NCBI GenBank assembly: GCA_934435195.1
Contig: CAKSAJ010000008.1
Coordinates: 1-64,000, forward strand
Origin: an uncultured Schaedlerella sp.
Lineage (GTDB): Bacteria; Bacillota; Clostridia; Lachnospirales; Lachnospiraceae
Direction: 5' to 3'
Length of the DNA stretch: 64,000 nt
A model generated the notes under the pieces. It was not told where the DNA came from and did not search any database. It saw only the letters and a list, made by a program, of their open reading frames with translations. Numbering within the stretch: position 1 is the stretch's first letter; the number at the start of each line of letters is the position of its first letter. Of this stretch, positions 8,944-17,364 are shown one piece after another. A program made the position numbers and the translations under genes.

Positions 8944-9259
8944 AAAATGTACCTGCTTTCTAAAAAAAGATTCTGTAATAGCTTCTAAATTGTTAATATG
9001 TTGTATATAAACAGTAATAAAAAACTCTGTCTAGAATCATCTTACAACAAAAGACTGATAAATTCTAGACAAAAATGAGTGCAATATATATTGAAAAAAC
9101 GAGGATTATAGCAATATTTGAGTAAAAATGTACCTATGTATGTGCTAAAATACAATCCATGAAAACGTGCACAAGATAAAAATAAAACCATACATTCTTA
9201 TGACCGGTTAAAAAGAATGAGGGCAAAGTTGGGAAGGCTTTAGAGAAAAGGAGAGTAAC
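8944..9259. promoter_or_regulatory. AraC/TRAP operon divergent control region
   Basis: A 316-base non-coding region. A perfect 10-bp inverted repeat, TGTCTAGAAT (9028-9037) and ATTCTAGACA (9062-9071), makes a good candidate operator. An extended -10 element (TGCTAAAAT, 9143-9151) is followed by ATGAAAACGTGCACA (9159-9173). That sequence matches the CcpA cre consensus WTGNAANCGNWNNCW at all but one position and would overlap the transcription start, implying catabolite repression of the TRAP operon. Confidence 0.55.
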
Positions 9260-10282
9260 ATGGGAAGCATAAAGAAAAAGATTGGGATCGCAGTATCCGC
9301 AGTCGGATTGTGTATAGTTGCAGCAACATTTGTGTCGGTTGTAAGTGCTAACAGCACAGATAAGGTTGAAATCAGACTGGCTCATAACCAGGCAGCAGGT
9401 TCAGAAATTGCAGATTCTATTGCAAAGTTTTCTGAGTTTGTAGCAGAAGACGATTCTATGAATCTGGACGTAAATATTTACGCAAGTGGTGTGCTTGGTT
9501 CAGAAAAAGAAGAAATTGAGATGGTTCAGGCCGGGATCCTGGATATGGCAAAAGTAAGTTCTAACACATTAGGACAGTTTGAAGACCGTTATTCAATCTT
9601 TGCAGTACCGTATCTGTTTGTAGATCAAGATCATTATTATACAGCAATGGAAAAGAGTCAGGCAGTAAAAGACTTATTCATGTCAACAGAAGATCAGGGC
9701 TACATTGCAATTGGATACTATGCAAACGGTGCAAGAAACTTTTATTTGAAAGAGGATGTAGTTTGTGATAACCCATCTGTATTAAAAGGTAAAAAAATTC
9801 GTTCAATGCCAAGTTCTACATCAATGCAGATGATTCAGGCTATGGGTGGTTCTCCGGTACCAATGGCAGGAAGCGAAACATATACAGCACTTCAGCAGGG
9901 AATCGTAGACGGAGCTGAGAATACAGAGTTAGCATTGACAGTAGATGCACATGAAGATTTGGTTTCATCTTATACATATACAGAGCATCAGTATTCACCG
10001 GATATTTACATTATCAGTACAAAGAAATGGAATAGCCTGACAAAAGAGCAGCAGGATTATCTGGTTGAGTGTCTTGAGAAGACAAATGAAAACTTTAAGA
10101 AGTTGTACAATGGAATGATGGATGAGGCTATGGAAGAAGCAGAAGAACATGGCGTTCATGTTTATCGAGACATTGACAAGAGTGCTTTCATTGAAGCAGT
10201 ACAGCCAATCCACGAGGAGTTCTGTGGAAAAGGCGAGGATTACCAGGCACTTTATGATGACATTCAGAGTTACGCAGAATAG
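9260..10282 (+). CDS. TRAP transporter solute-binding protein DctP
   Basis: Extracytoplasmic binding protein of 340 residues for a tripartite (Na+-driven) TRAP transporter. The N-terminus has a lysine-rich region followed by a hydrophobic signal segment (about residues 5-30, ending VSA). The DctP fold follows with LRAH-like IRLAHNQAAGSE, GILDMAKVSSN, the loop KKIRSMPSSTSMQMIQAMGGSPVP and the signature ETYTALQQGIVDGAENTE. Members of this family often bind uronates or other organic acids through the conserved Arg. It heads an operon with small and large membrane subunits (gap 11 bases) and a GH105 enzyme, which suggests uronic-acid or unsaturated uronide uptake. Confidence 0.93.
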   Translation: MGSIKKKIGIAVSAVGLCIVAATFVSVVSANSTDKVEIRLAHNQAAGSEIADSIAKFSEFVAEDDSMNLDVNIYASGVLGSEKEEIEMVQAGILDMAKVSSNTLGQFEDRYSIFAVPYLFVDQDHYYTAMEKSQAVKDLFMSTEDQGYIAIGYYANGARNFYLKEDVVCDNPSVLKGKKIRSMPSSTSMQMIQAMGGSPVPMAGSETYTALQQGIVDGAENTELALTVDAHEDLVSSYTYTEHQYSPDIYIISTKKWNSLTKEQQDYLVECLEKTNENFKKLYNGMMDEAMEEAEEHGVHVYRDIDKSAFIEAVQPIHEEFCGKGEDYQALYDDIQSYAE

Positions 10283-10293
10283 GGGGATGAACA

Positions 10294-10770
10294 ATGAAGA
10301 AATTAAATAAAGTTTTGGAATACATTCTGGCATTCCTTGTTGTAGTAATGGTTGTCGGATGTTTCTGGCAGATTTTTACAAGATTTGTTTTAAATAATGC
10401 AAGTTCATGGACAGAAGAACTTTTGAGATACGCACTGATCTGGCTGACAATGTTGGGAGTTCCATACGCATACGGAAAAGAACAGCACATTTCAATCGGA
10501 TTTATTACAACTACATTTACAAAAAAAGGAAGTTTAAGAAATAAGATTTTTATTGAGATTCTGGTTCTCTTCCTCAGCGCATTTGTATTGATCGCAGGTG
10601 GAATCATGGTAACAATGAATGCAGTCGGACAGTTGTCACCGGCTATGGGAATTCCAATGCAGTTTTACTATGTCGGAGCACCAATCTGCGGAGTGTTGAT
10701 GATCATCTATTCAGGAGAGCGTCTGATCCGTTTTGTAAAAGAGTTAAAAGAGACAAAGGAGGAGAAATAA
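10294..10770 (+). CDS. TRAP transporter small membrane subunit DctQ
   Basis: A 158-residue membrane protein with four hydrophobic segments. The family motif SWTEELLRYALIWLTMLG is followed by YAYGKEQHISI. It joins the large subunit to form the carrier. The stop codon and the next start abut (TAA then ATG), so translation with dctM is probably coupled. A GGGGGATG ribosome site precedes the start. Confidence 0.93.
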   Translation: MKKLNKVLEYILAFLVVVMVVGCFWQIFTRFVLNNASSWTEELLRYALIWLTMLGVPYAYGKEQHISIGFITTTFTKKGSLRNKIFIEILVLFLSAFVLIAGGIMVTMNAVGQLSPAMGIPMQFYYVGAPICGVLMIIYSGERLIRFVKELKETKEEK

Positions 10771-12075
10771 ATGCAGATACAAGCAGCAATCGTACTGGTT
10801 ATCGTATTCTTTTTCCTGCTGGCAATGAGCGTTCCGGTATCGTTCAGTATTATTTCAGCAGCACTTGTTACTATTGTTATGTTCCTGAATCCACAGTTTG
10901 GAATGTTTATTTCCGCACAGAAACTGGTAAGTGGAATTGATAGTTTTACATTACTTGCAGTACCGTTTTTTATCCTTGCAGGTCAGTTGATGAGTAGTGG
11001 TGGTATTGCGAAACGTTTGATTAATTTAGCAATGTTGATTCTTGGAAGAGTTCCTGGTTCACTGGCTCTGACAAATGTTGCTGCAAATGCAATGTTTGGT
11101 TCTCTGTCAGGATCAGGTATCGCCGCTGCAACAGCAGTAGGTGGAGTTATGGGACCTCTTGAAAAAGAAGAAGGTTATGATGAGAAATTCTCAGCAGCAT
11201 GTAACATCGCAACAGCACCTGTTGGACAGTTGATTCCTCCAACAAATGCATTTATCGTATATTCAGCAGCAAGTGGCGGAGCAGCAGTAGCTACATTATT
11301 TATGGCAGGATGGATTCCAGGATTATTATGGGCATTCCTTTGCATGATCGTAGCATTCATTTATGGTAAAAAACATGGTTATGTAGTTAAGAGAGAAAAA
11401 ATGACAGCAACTGTTGTCGGCAAAACAATTTTAGATTCTATCCCAAGTTTATTGTTGATCGTAATTATTATCGGAGGTATTTTATCAGGATACTTTACAC
11501 CAACAGAGGCTTCAGGAGTAGCTGTAATTTATGCATTTATTTTATCCGTATTTGTTTACAAGAGCATTAAATTATCAGAGATTAAAGACATCCTGGTAAA
11601 TGCGGCAGTGACAACAACAATCGTTATGTTAATCATCGGTGCATCTTCTGTATTGTCATTTGTACTGTCCTTTACAGGACTTCCACAGGCAATCAGTAAC
11701 CTGATGCTTGGAGTTTCAGATAACAAGATTGTGATTCTTCTTATGATCAATGTAATTCTCTTGATCGTAGGAACATTCATGGATATGGCACCTGCACTTT
11801 TAATCTTCACACCAATTTTCCTTCCGGTTATCACAGCAATCGGTATGGATCCAATCCAGTTTGGTGTAATGATGGTAATGAACCTTTCAATCGGTACAAT
11901 CACACCTCCTGTTGGAAGCGTATTGTTCGTTGGATGTAGTGTGGCAAAATTAAAAGTAGAAGATGTTATCGGAAAATTGATCCCATTCTTTGGTGCAATT
12001 GTAGTAGCGTTATTATTTGTTACATTTGTACCGGCAATCAGCACATGGCTGCCAACAGTTCTGGGACTCATGTAA
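10771..12075 (+). CDS. TRAP transporter large membrane subunit DctM
   Basis: The ion-coupled transport subunit, 434 residues with about 11-12 membrane segments. DctM features are FILAGQLMSSGGIAKRLI, AMFGSLSGSGIAAATAVGG, PPTNAFIVYSAASGG and GTITPPVGSVLFVGC. It works with DctP and DctQ to import the bound acid sugar. AAAGGAGGAG lies upstream of the start. The GH105 gene begins 17 bases after the stop. Confidence 0.95.
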   Translation: MQIQAAIVLVIVFFFLLAMSVPVSFSIISAALVTIVMFLNPQFGMFISAQKLVSGIDSFTLLAVPFFILAGQLMSSGGIAKRLINLAMLILGRVPGSLALTNVAANAMFGSLSGSGIAAATAVGGVMGPLEKEEGYDEKFSAACNIATAPVGQLIPPTNAFIVYSAASGGAAVATLFMAGWIPGLLWAFLCMIVAFIYGKKHGYVVKREKMTATVVGKTILDSIPSLLLIVIIIGGILSGYFTPTEASGVAVIYAFILSVFVYKSIKLSEIKDILVNAAVTTTIVMLIIGASSVLSFVLSFTGLPQAISNLMLGVSDNKIVILLMINVILLIVGTFMDMAPALLIFTPIFLPVITAIGMDPIQFGVMMVMNLSIGTITPPVGSVLFVGCSVAKLKVEDVIGKLIPFFGAIVVALLFVTFVPAISTWLPTVLGLM

Positions 12076-12091
12076 AGGAGTTTTATAAAAT

Positions 12092-13210
12092 ATGAATATT
12101 AAAGAAACAGAGTTGAGAAAAAAATTAGATCTTGTGATTGAGAAGCTTTTAAATCTGGAAGGACCGGATAATGAGAAGGAACTTTCAGATGGAGGTGAAG
12201 CAATCGGATTTTTCAAACGAGACTTTGGAATCCGTGAGTGGGACTGGCCACAGGGCGTAGGACTGTATGGATTATTAAAAATCATGGAATATGATAAAAA
12301 TGAGAAATATAAAGAATTTCTTCAGGACTGGTTTGTGGAAAATATGGAACAGGGACTTCCGTCCAGAAACATCAACACAACAACACCGCTTTTGACTTTG
12401 GCAGAGCTCAACGAATATTGTCATGATGCGAAGTTTGAGAAACTTTGTCTCGATTGGGCTGACTGGCTGATGAACTGTATTCCAAGAACAAGAGAAGGCG
12501 GATTCCAGCATGTGACAAGTGCAAACGGAGACCGTCAGGGTGTGCGTCTCAATGAAAATGAAATGTGGATAGATACATTATTTATGACAGTTCTTTTCTT
12601 AAATAAAATGGGACAGAAATATCAGAACGAAGAGTGGATCAACGAAGGAATCCATCAGGTACTGATGCACATTAAATATCTGTATGATAAAAAGAGCGGA
12701 TTATTCTACCATGGATGGACATTCAATGGAAATAATAACTTCGGTGGGATTTTCTGGTGTCGTGGAAACAGTTGGTTTACATTAGGAATCCTGGATTACA
12801 TTGATATGTTTAAAGGAACATTGAATCCTGGAGTAAAGACAATTATTGTTGATACATATAAGGCACAGGTAAAAGCTCTTAAGAAATTGCAGGCTCCGAG
12901 CGGATTGTGGCATACAGTCCTGACAGATGCAAGCAGTTATGAGGAAGTATCTGGTTCAGCAGCGATTGCATGCGGTATTTTAAAAGGAATCCGTATGGGA
13001 ATTCTGGATGATTCTTATCTTCCATGTGCAGAGAAAGCAATCAAGGGAATTATGAAAAATATAGACAAAGACGGAACAGTTTTGAATGTATCAGGTGGAA
13101 CAGGAATGGGAATGAATGCAGAGCATTACAAAAACATTCTTATCGCACCGATGGCATACGGTCAGTCTTTGACAATCCTTGCACTTGCAGAAGCATTGTT
13201 ACACTTATAA
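12092..13210 (+). CDS. GH105 unsaturated uronyl hydrolase (YteR/YesR-like)
   Basis: Cytosolic (alpha/alpha)6-barrel hydrolase of 372 residues with no signal peptide. It removes the 4,5-unsaturated uronic acid from lyase-made oligosaccharides by vinyl-ether hydration. GH105 hallmarks are GLYGLLKIME, the catalytic-Asp segment NENEMWIDTLFM, GLFYHGW, FWCRGNSWF, and SGLWHTVLTDASSYEEVSGSAA. GH105 enzymes typically act on rhamnogalacturonan or related unsaturated uronides. Its product would feed KduI. It lies directly behind the TRAP genes. Confidence 0.88.
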   Translation: MNIKETELRKKLDLVIEKLLNLEGPDNEKELSDGGEAIGFFKRDFGIREWDWPQGVGLYGLLKIMEYDKNEKYKEFLQDWFVENMEQGLPSRNINTTTPLLTLAELNEYCHDAKFEKLCLDWADWLMNCIPRTREGGFQHVTSANGDRQGVRLNENEMWIDTLFMTVLFLNKMGQKYQNEEWINEGIHQVLMHIKYLYDKKSGLFYHGWTFNGNNNFGGIFWCRGNSWFTLGILDYIDMFKGTLNPGVKTIIVDTYKAQVKALKKLQAPSGLWHTVLTDASSYEEVSGSAAIACGILKGIRMGILDDSYLPCAEKAIKGIMKNIDKDGTVLNVSGGTGMGMNAEHYKNILIAPMAYGQSLTILALAEALLHL

Positions 13211-13269
13211 AAAGGGGAATGACTCAAGGTGAATCGATAAGGTTTGCGGAGGAGTTATGACGGATGAAA

Positions 13270-13304
13270 ACACAGCCATACAGCATATCGCCTGTATGGC
13301 TGAT
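13270..13304 (+). repeat. Inverted repeat in the deacetylase leader
   Basis: CAGCCATACAG pairs with CTGTATGGCTG around an eight-base loop, an 11-bp perfect stem without a T tail. It lies between the GH105 and deacetylase genes and may be an mRNA processing or stability element. Confidence 0.6.
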
Positions 13305-13346
13305 GTGCATTGTAGAGATTCAAAGTCAGACAGGAGGAGTGAAGAT

Positions 13347-14216
13347 ATGCTGAGATTAAGAAGAGATGTCATGTTATTTCCGGGAGGAAAACAGAAGGCG
13401 TTTACGATGAGTTACGATGATGGAGTTACGCAGGACGAGCGGTTGATTACATTAATGGAACAATACGGAATCCGAGGAACATTTAACTTGAATCCAGGCC
13501 TTATGGGAGATAATGACTGGCTTGTTCAGGGCGGTGTTGGAGTAAATCATAATAAATTTTCTAAAGATAAAATTGCGGAAATATACAAAAATCAGGAGAT
13601 TGCAGTACACAGCATGACACATCCCGATTTGACGAAAGTTCCTGCCGGAATGGTATCCTACGAGATTGCACAGTGCAGAAAGGAACTGGAAGAACTGGTG
13701 AAACATCCGGTGACCGGTATGGCATATCCATTTGGAACTTGGAGCACCGAGGTAGAGCAGGTGGCAGGACTTTGTGGAATTACATATGCGAGAACAACAA
13801 AACCGACGTATGCATTTTCCATGCCACAAGATTTCCTGGCGTGGCATCCGACTTGTCATCATACCGATGAAAAAATGTTTGAGTTGTTAGAGAAGTTCCT
13901 GGCACCGATTGACCAGGAGCGATATGTAGAACCATCACTGTACTATCTCTGGGGACATGCGTATGAATTTGATTCCTATAATCAGTGGGACGAAATTGAG
14001 AAATTTTTAAAGACAGTGGGAAATCGCGGAGAAATCTGGTATGCGACAAATGGAGAAATCTGTGAATATATCAATGCCGTGAAATCATTAGTATATTCTG
14101 CAACAGGCGACTATATTTACAATCCGACGTGTATTGATGTATGGATGCAGGTGGATGGAAAAGCATATGAGATTAAGGCAGGAGAAACAGTTGAAATTGA
14201 ATACGAATATCGATAA
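13347..14216 (+). CDS. Polysaccharide deacetylase-like (NodB homology) protein, cytosolic
   Basis: A 289-residue protein with the carbohydrate esterase 4/NodB fold: AFTMSYDDGVTQDERL (catalytic TxxDD-type motif, here SYDDG), GTFNLNPG, VHSMTHPDLT (metal-binding His pair HSxTHP), and GMAYPFGTWS. No signal peptide is present, so it would act inside the cell, perhaps removing acetyl groups from imported oligosaccharides. The ATG at 13347 follows GGAGG closely. The frame extends upstream to 13257, but that part overlaps a hairpin (13270-13304) and is probably leader. Confidence 0.8.
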   Translation: MLRLRRDVMLFPGGKQKAFTMSYDDGVTQDERLITLMEQYGIRGTFNLNPGLMGDNDWLVQGGVGVNHNKFSKDKIAEIYKNQEIAVHSMTHPDLTKVPAGMVSYEIAQCRKELEELVKHPVTGMAYPFGTWSTEVEQVAGLCGITYARTTKPTYAFSMPQDFLAWHPTCHHTDEKMFELLEKFLAPIDQERYVEPSLYYLWGHAYEFDSYNQWDEIEKFLKTVGNRGEIWYATNGEICEYINAVKSLVYSATGDYIYNPTCIDVWMQVDGKAYEIKAGETVEIEYEYR

Positions 14217-14271
14217 GAAGTAGGTTGATTTGACGAGAGAGAATTCAATCGTAATCGGGAAGGAGCAGAAC

Positions 14272-14913
14272 ATGGAACGTCATGCGGCAGCAGTAGCAAT
14301 AAATGAAGGAAAAATGAATGAGTTCAAGAAGAAACTAGGAGAAATCTGGCCGGATCTGACGGCGTGGCTGGATAAGAATCAAGTGGGGAACTTTAGTATC
14401 TGGAATGCAGAAAATCTTATGTTTGTGTATGGAGAGTGGCAGGATGGTGCAACGTATTGTGTCGATGATGAGATTAGGGATATTATATCGAAACTCAGTG
14501 ACACATTTACATGGATATCAACACCGGGGGAAGACATGCGATTAATGTATCACAATTTTGGAATCGTTCGTGAGAAGAAAGAGCTTATCCGTCACAGAGT
14601 ATTTATGACAAAACTTCATGATGGCTGTGAGGAAGAATATAAGTGTCGTCACGATGCACTGATTGCACAGAGAGGAAACACGATTGATCCGGGACCGGAC
14701 AGTAATTTTAGTATCTGGAGTGCAGGTGGATATATTTTTGGATATGATGAGATCGATATCACGATGGAAGAAGAGGAAACAAGCGAGGCTCATGCAAATA
14801 CAGTTGCATGGGAGACGCGCCAGCTTGAGATTATGGACTGGATTACAAATGATGTGGACTGGCTGACAGGGGAGCATCATGTGAGCAGTGTGAGATTGGC
14901 GTGGCATGTATAA
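14272..14913 (+). CDS. Tandem L-rhamnose mutarotase-like (RhaM) domain protein
   Basis: A 213-residue protein built from two consecutive RhaM-type ferredoxin-like domains of about 100 residues each. RhaM interconverts the anomers of L-rhamnose. Domain 1 (about 1-100) keeps the IWPDL motif and FSIWN but has Leu where the catalytic His normally stands. Domain 2 (about 105-213) keeps RHDALI and FSIWSAGGYIFGY but lacks the WP motif. It may act as an internal dimer with one composite site, or may bind another sugar. The ATG at 14272 has GGAAGGAG upstream; a TTG at 14230 is less likely. It is the last gene before a 100-base gap. Confidence 0.72.
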   Translation: MERHAAAVAINEGKMNEFKKKLGEIWPDLTAWLDKNQVGNFSIWNAENLMFVYGEWQDGATYCVDDEIRDIISKLSDTFTWISTPGEDMRLMYHNFGIVREKKELIRHRVFMTKLHDGCEEEYKCRHDALIAQRGNTIDPGPDSNFSIWSAGGYIFGYDEIDITMEEEETSEAHANTVAWETRQLEIMDWITNDVDWLTGEHHVSSVRLAWHV

Positions 14914-15033
14914 AAAAGGGGATTTTTTTAGAAGTTACATCCTAAAAATTCACACTTTAATTTAGATAAATTGAATAGAAAGAAAAGAATTGATATGAAT
15001 AAGAGCGAAGTAATCCAAAAGGAGGAATGATGG

Positions 15034-16791
15034 ATGACGAAGCTCTTATTTTTATCCCCAATTTTCAAAAAGACAATCTGGGGAGGCGATAAGCTTGAAA
15101 CAAAATATGGATTTTCATGTGGGGAAGGTACAGGAGAGTGCTGGTCAGTCAGTGCTCATGAACATGGTATGTGTGTCATTGACAAGGGTGAATATAAAGG
15201 AAAAACATTAAAAGAAATTTGGACAGAATGTCCGGAAATCTTTGGAAATGAGTATGGAAAATACGGAAGTGAATATCCATTGCTTATCAAAATCATTGAT
15301 GCAAAAGAAGATCTTAGTATACAAGTGCATCCAGATGATGGATATGCCAAAGAACATGCAGCAGGTTCACTTGGGAAAATGGAATGCTGGTATATCCTTG
15401 ATTGCGAGGAGAATGCATCGATTATCATTGGACATCATGCAAAAGATATGGAAGAAATGAAGAAAATGATTGACCGGAAAGAATGGAAGGAGTTCCTGAG
15501 AGAGATTCCGATTAAGAAAGGTGATTTCTTCCAAATTAATCCTGGATGTATTCATGCAATCAAAGGTGGAACAGTTATTCTGGAAACGCAGCAATCCAGT
15601 GATATAACATACAGAGTATATGACTACGACAGATTGCAAAACGGAGCACCGAGAACACTTCATTTAGAGGACAGCAAGGCAGTCATTCAGGCTCCGTTTT
15701 CTCCTCCGGCAAGCGAGCGAAAAGTCATGAAAACAGAAAATGTGGAAATTGAACATCTTATCAAGTGCAGTAAATATTCGGTAGAACGTTATGCGGTACA
15801 TGGAGAGTGGAGACACAATTTCCGTGCTGATTTTACCAATGTGACAGTAACAGAAGGGAACGGAATCATAGACGGAGAAGCGATAAAGAAAGGGGACAGC
15901 TTCATTGTTCCAAAAGGTTGTGGGGCATTGCAGTTATCCGGAGATTTTGAAATCATCTGTTCCTGGGCGGAAAGTGGAAAAGAAGAAAGAAATGCGGGAT
16001 ATTGCATTACCGTTGAAGACTGGCTTGGAAGAAAGAAAGCACAAATTAAAAATGAAGAACAGGGAATTCTTGCATTCCAAGATATCTACGAAGAAGGAGA
16101 TATCATTCGATTTGAGGTGCCGGAAGAAAATAAATTTTATAAAGTCAGAGTTGACGATACGATGGATGAGGAGCTTGTATATCTGACACAGAAAGAAGTA
16201 ATTTATGATATTCCGTTTGCGGAGAAGAAAAAATCATATAACAAAAAATCATTTACAGGGGAGAGACATTATCTGACAATTCGAGCAGCTGAAGATTTTG
16301 AGATTCAGCAATATAAGAATCTTGCCAAAAATGTAATGGATCAGCATGGAGAGAGAGGGTGTTACCCACATGCTTCTGCAAATGTGGAGACAAGAGGAGA
16401 ATCCGTTTTTGCAGCTCGTAATGCAATCGATGGCGTGGTTGCAAATCTATCGCATGGTTCATGGCCGTATGAATCTTGGGGAATCAATAAGAATGACCAG
16501 GCGGAAATGTTGTTGGAGTTTGGCCGTGCTGTAACATTTGATAAGATTGTTCTTTATACGAGAGCAGACTTCCCACATGATAACTGGTGGACAAGTGCAA
16601 CCTTTACATTTTCGGATGGCACAAAAGAAGTGGTAACAATGGAAAAGAGTAGCAGACCACATGTATTCGACATCAAAAAGAGTGGAATTACATGGATAAG
16701 ATTGTCAAATCTCGTAAAAGCAGATGACCCGTCTCCATTTCCTGCACTGACACAAATCGAAGTGTATGGAAATGAATATCAGGCATTGTAA
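15034..16791 (+). CDS. manA: Class I mannose-6-phosphate isomerase with C-terminal discoidin-like domain
   Basis: A 585-residue protein. The first 315 or so residues are a type I phosphomannose isomerase, interconverting mannose-6-P and fructose-6-P, with FKKTIWGG, QVHPDD (metal ligands), KMECWYIL, IKKGDFFQINPGCIHAI and TYRVYDYDR. About 270 further residues follow that the usual ManA lacks. Residues about 425-580 (PHASANVETRGES, NAIDG, WPYESWG, EMLLEFGRAVTFDKIVLYTR, WW) look like an F5/8 type C (discoidin) carbohydrate-binding fold. No signal peptide is seen, so this is an unusual cytosolic fusion. The start follows AAAGGAGG. Confidence 0.8.
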   Translation: MTKLLFLSPIFKKTIWGGDKLETKYGFSCGEGTGECWSVSAHEHGMCVIDKGEYKGKTLKEIWTECPEIFGNEYGKYGSEYPLLIKIIDAKEDLSIQVHPDDGYAKEHAAGSLGKMECWYILDCEENASIIIGHHAKDMEEMKKMIDRKEWKEFLREIPIKKGDFFQINPGCIHAIKGGTVILETQQSSDITYRVYDYDRLQNGAPRTLHLEDSKAVIQAPFSPPASERKVMKTENVEIEHLIKCSKYSVERYAVHGEWRHNFRADFTNVTVTEGNGIIDGEAIKKGDSFIVPKGCGALQLSGDFEIICSWAESGKEERNAGYCITVEDWLGRKKAQIKNEEQGILAFQDIYEEGDIIRFEVPEENKFYKVRVDDTMDEELVYLTQKEVIYDIPFAEKKKSYNKKSFTGERHYLTIRAAEDFEIQQYKNLAKNVMDQHGERGCYPHASANVETRGESVFAARNAIDGVVANLSHGSWPYESWGINKNDQAEMLLEFGRAVTFDKIVLYTRADFPHDNWWTSATFTFSDGTKEVVTMEKSSRPHVFDIKKSGITWIRLSNLVKADDPSPFPALTQIEVYGNEYQAL

Positions 16792-16824
16792 AAATATTTA
16801 TGAAATAAAGAGGAGAAAAACAAA

Positions 16825-17253
16825 ATGAACAAAAAAATGATTCTTGTATCACATGGAAAATTATCAAAAGGAATGGCACACTCTGTACAGATGATTTGCG
16901 GAGAAAATGAAGATTTATCATATTATGGCATGATGCCGGGCGAACATTACTCTACGATTGTAGATGCAATCCGCACACAGGCACAGGAGAACCCGGATAC
17001 ACAGTACATTGTAGTTGCAGACCTGCTCGGAGGAAGTGTATGTAACGGATGCACCGAACTTACGACTCTTAAAAATATAAAGTTAATCAGTGGAATGAAC
17101 ATGGCATTGATTCTGGAGTTGATTTTTGCAGAGGCACCGATTACCGATGAAATGATAGAAGAGAGTCTGAATAATTGTAAAGAAGTGATTCGACAGGTGA
17201 AACCGGAAGAATTTACGGCGGAGCAGGCAGATGATTCAGAAGAATTTTTCTAA
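16825..17253 (+). CDS. PTS mannose-family EIIA component
   Basis: A 142-residue cytosolic phosphocarrier of the EIIA-Man type. The phosphorylated His lies at residue 10 in LVSHGKLSKGM, and the fold continues with VVADLLGGSVCNG and LISGMNMALILEL. It passes phosphate from HPr to the IIB protein. Its IIB, IIC and IID partners are encoded 5 kb downstream (22182-24403), beyond a regulatory operon, so the PTS is split into two transcription units. A GAGG ribosome site precedes the ATG. Confidence 0.9.
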   Translation: MNKKMILVSHGKLSKGMAHSVQMICGENEDLSYYGMMPGEHYSTIVDAIRTQAQENPDTQYIVVADLLGGSVCNGCTELTTLKNIKLISGMNMALILELIFAEAPITDEMIEESLNNCKEVIRQVKPEEFTAEQADDSEEFF

Positions 17254-17282
17254 TATTTTATGAAATAAGTGGATAATGATAC

Positions 17283-17338
17283 AAAATAGTGTGAGCGAAG
17301 ACTGGAAATATTCAGAAAATTCGTTTACACTATTTTTG
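17283..17338 (+). terminator. Inverted repeat/terminator after the EIIA gene
   Basis: AAAATAGTGT (17283-17292) pairs with ACACTATTTT (17327-17336). Further partial pairing extends inward (GCGAA with TTCGT), and TTTTTGA follows. It probably separates the TRAP-to-EIIA operon from the binding protein operon. Confidence 0.6.
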
Positions 17339-17364
17339 ACATTAGCGGAAAGGAATGAACCGGC

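Noticed and set aside
17335..17362. TTGACA as a promoter -35 for the binding protein gene
   Set aside because: No -10 fits at 16-18 bases, since that spacing falls onto the ribosome site and start codon.
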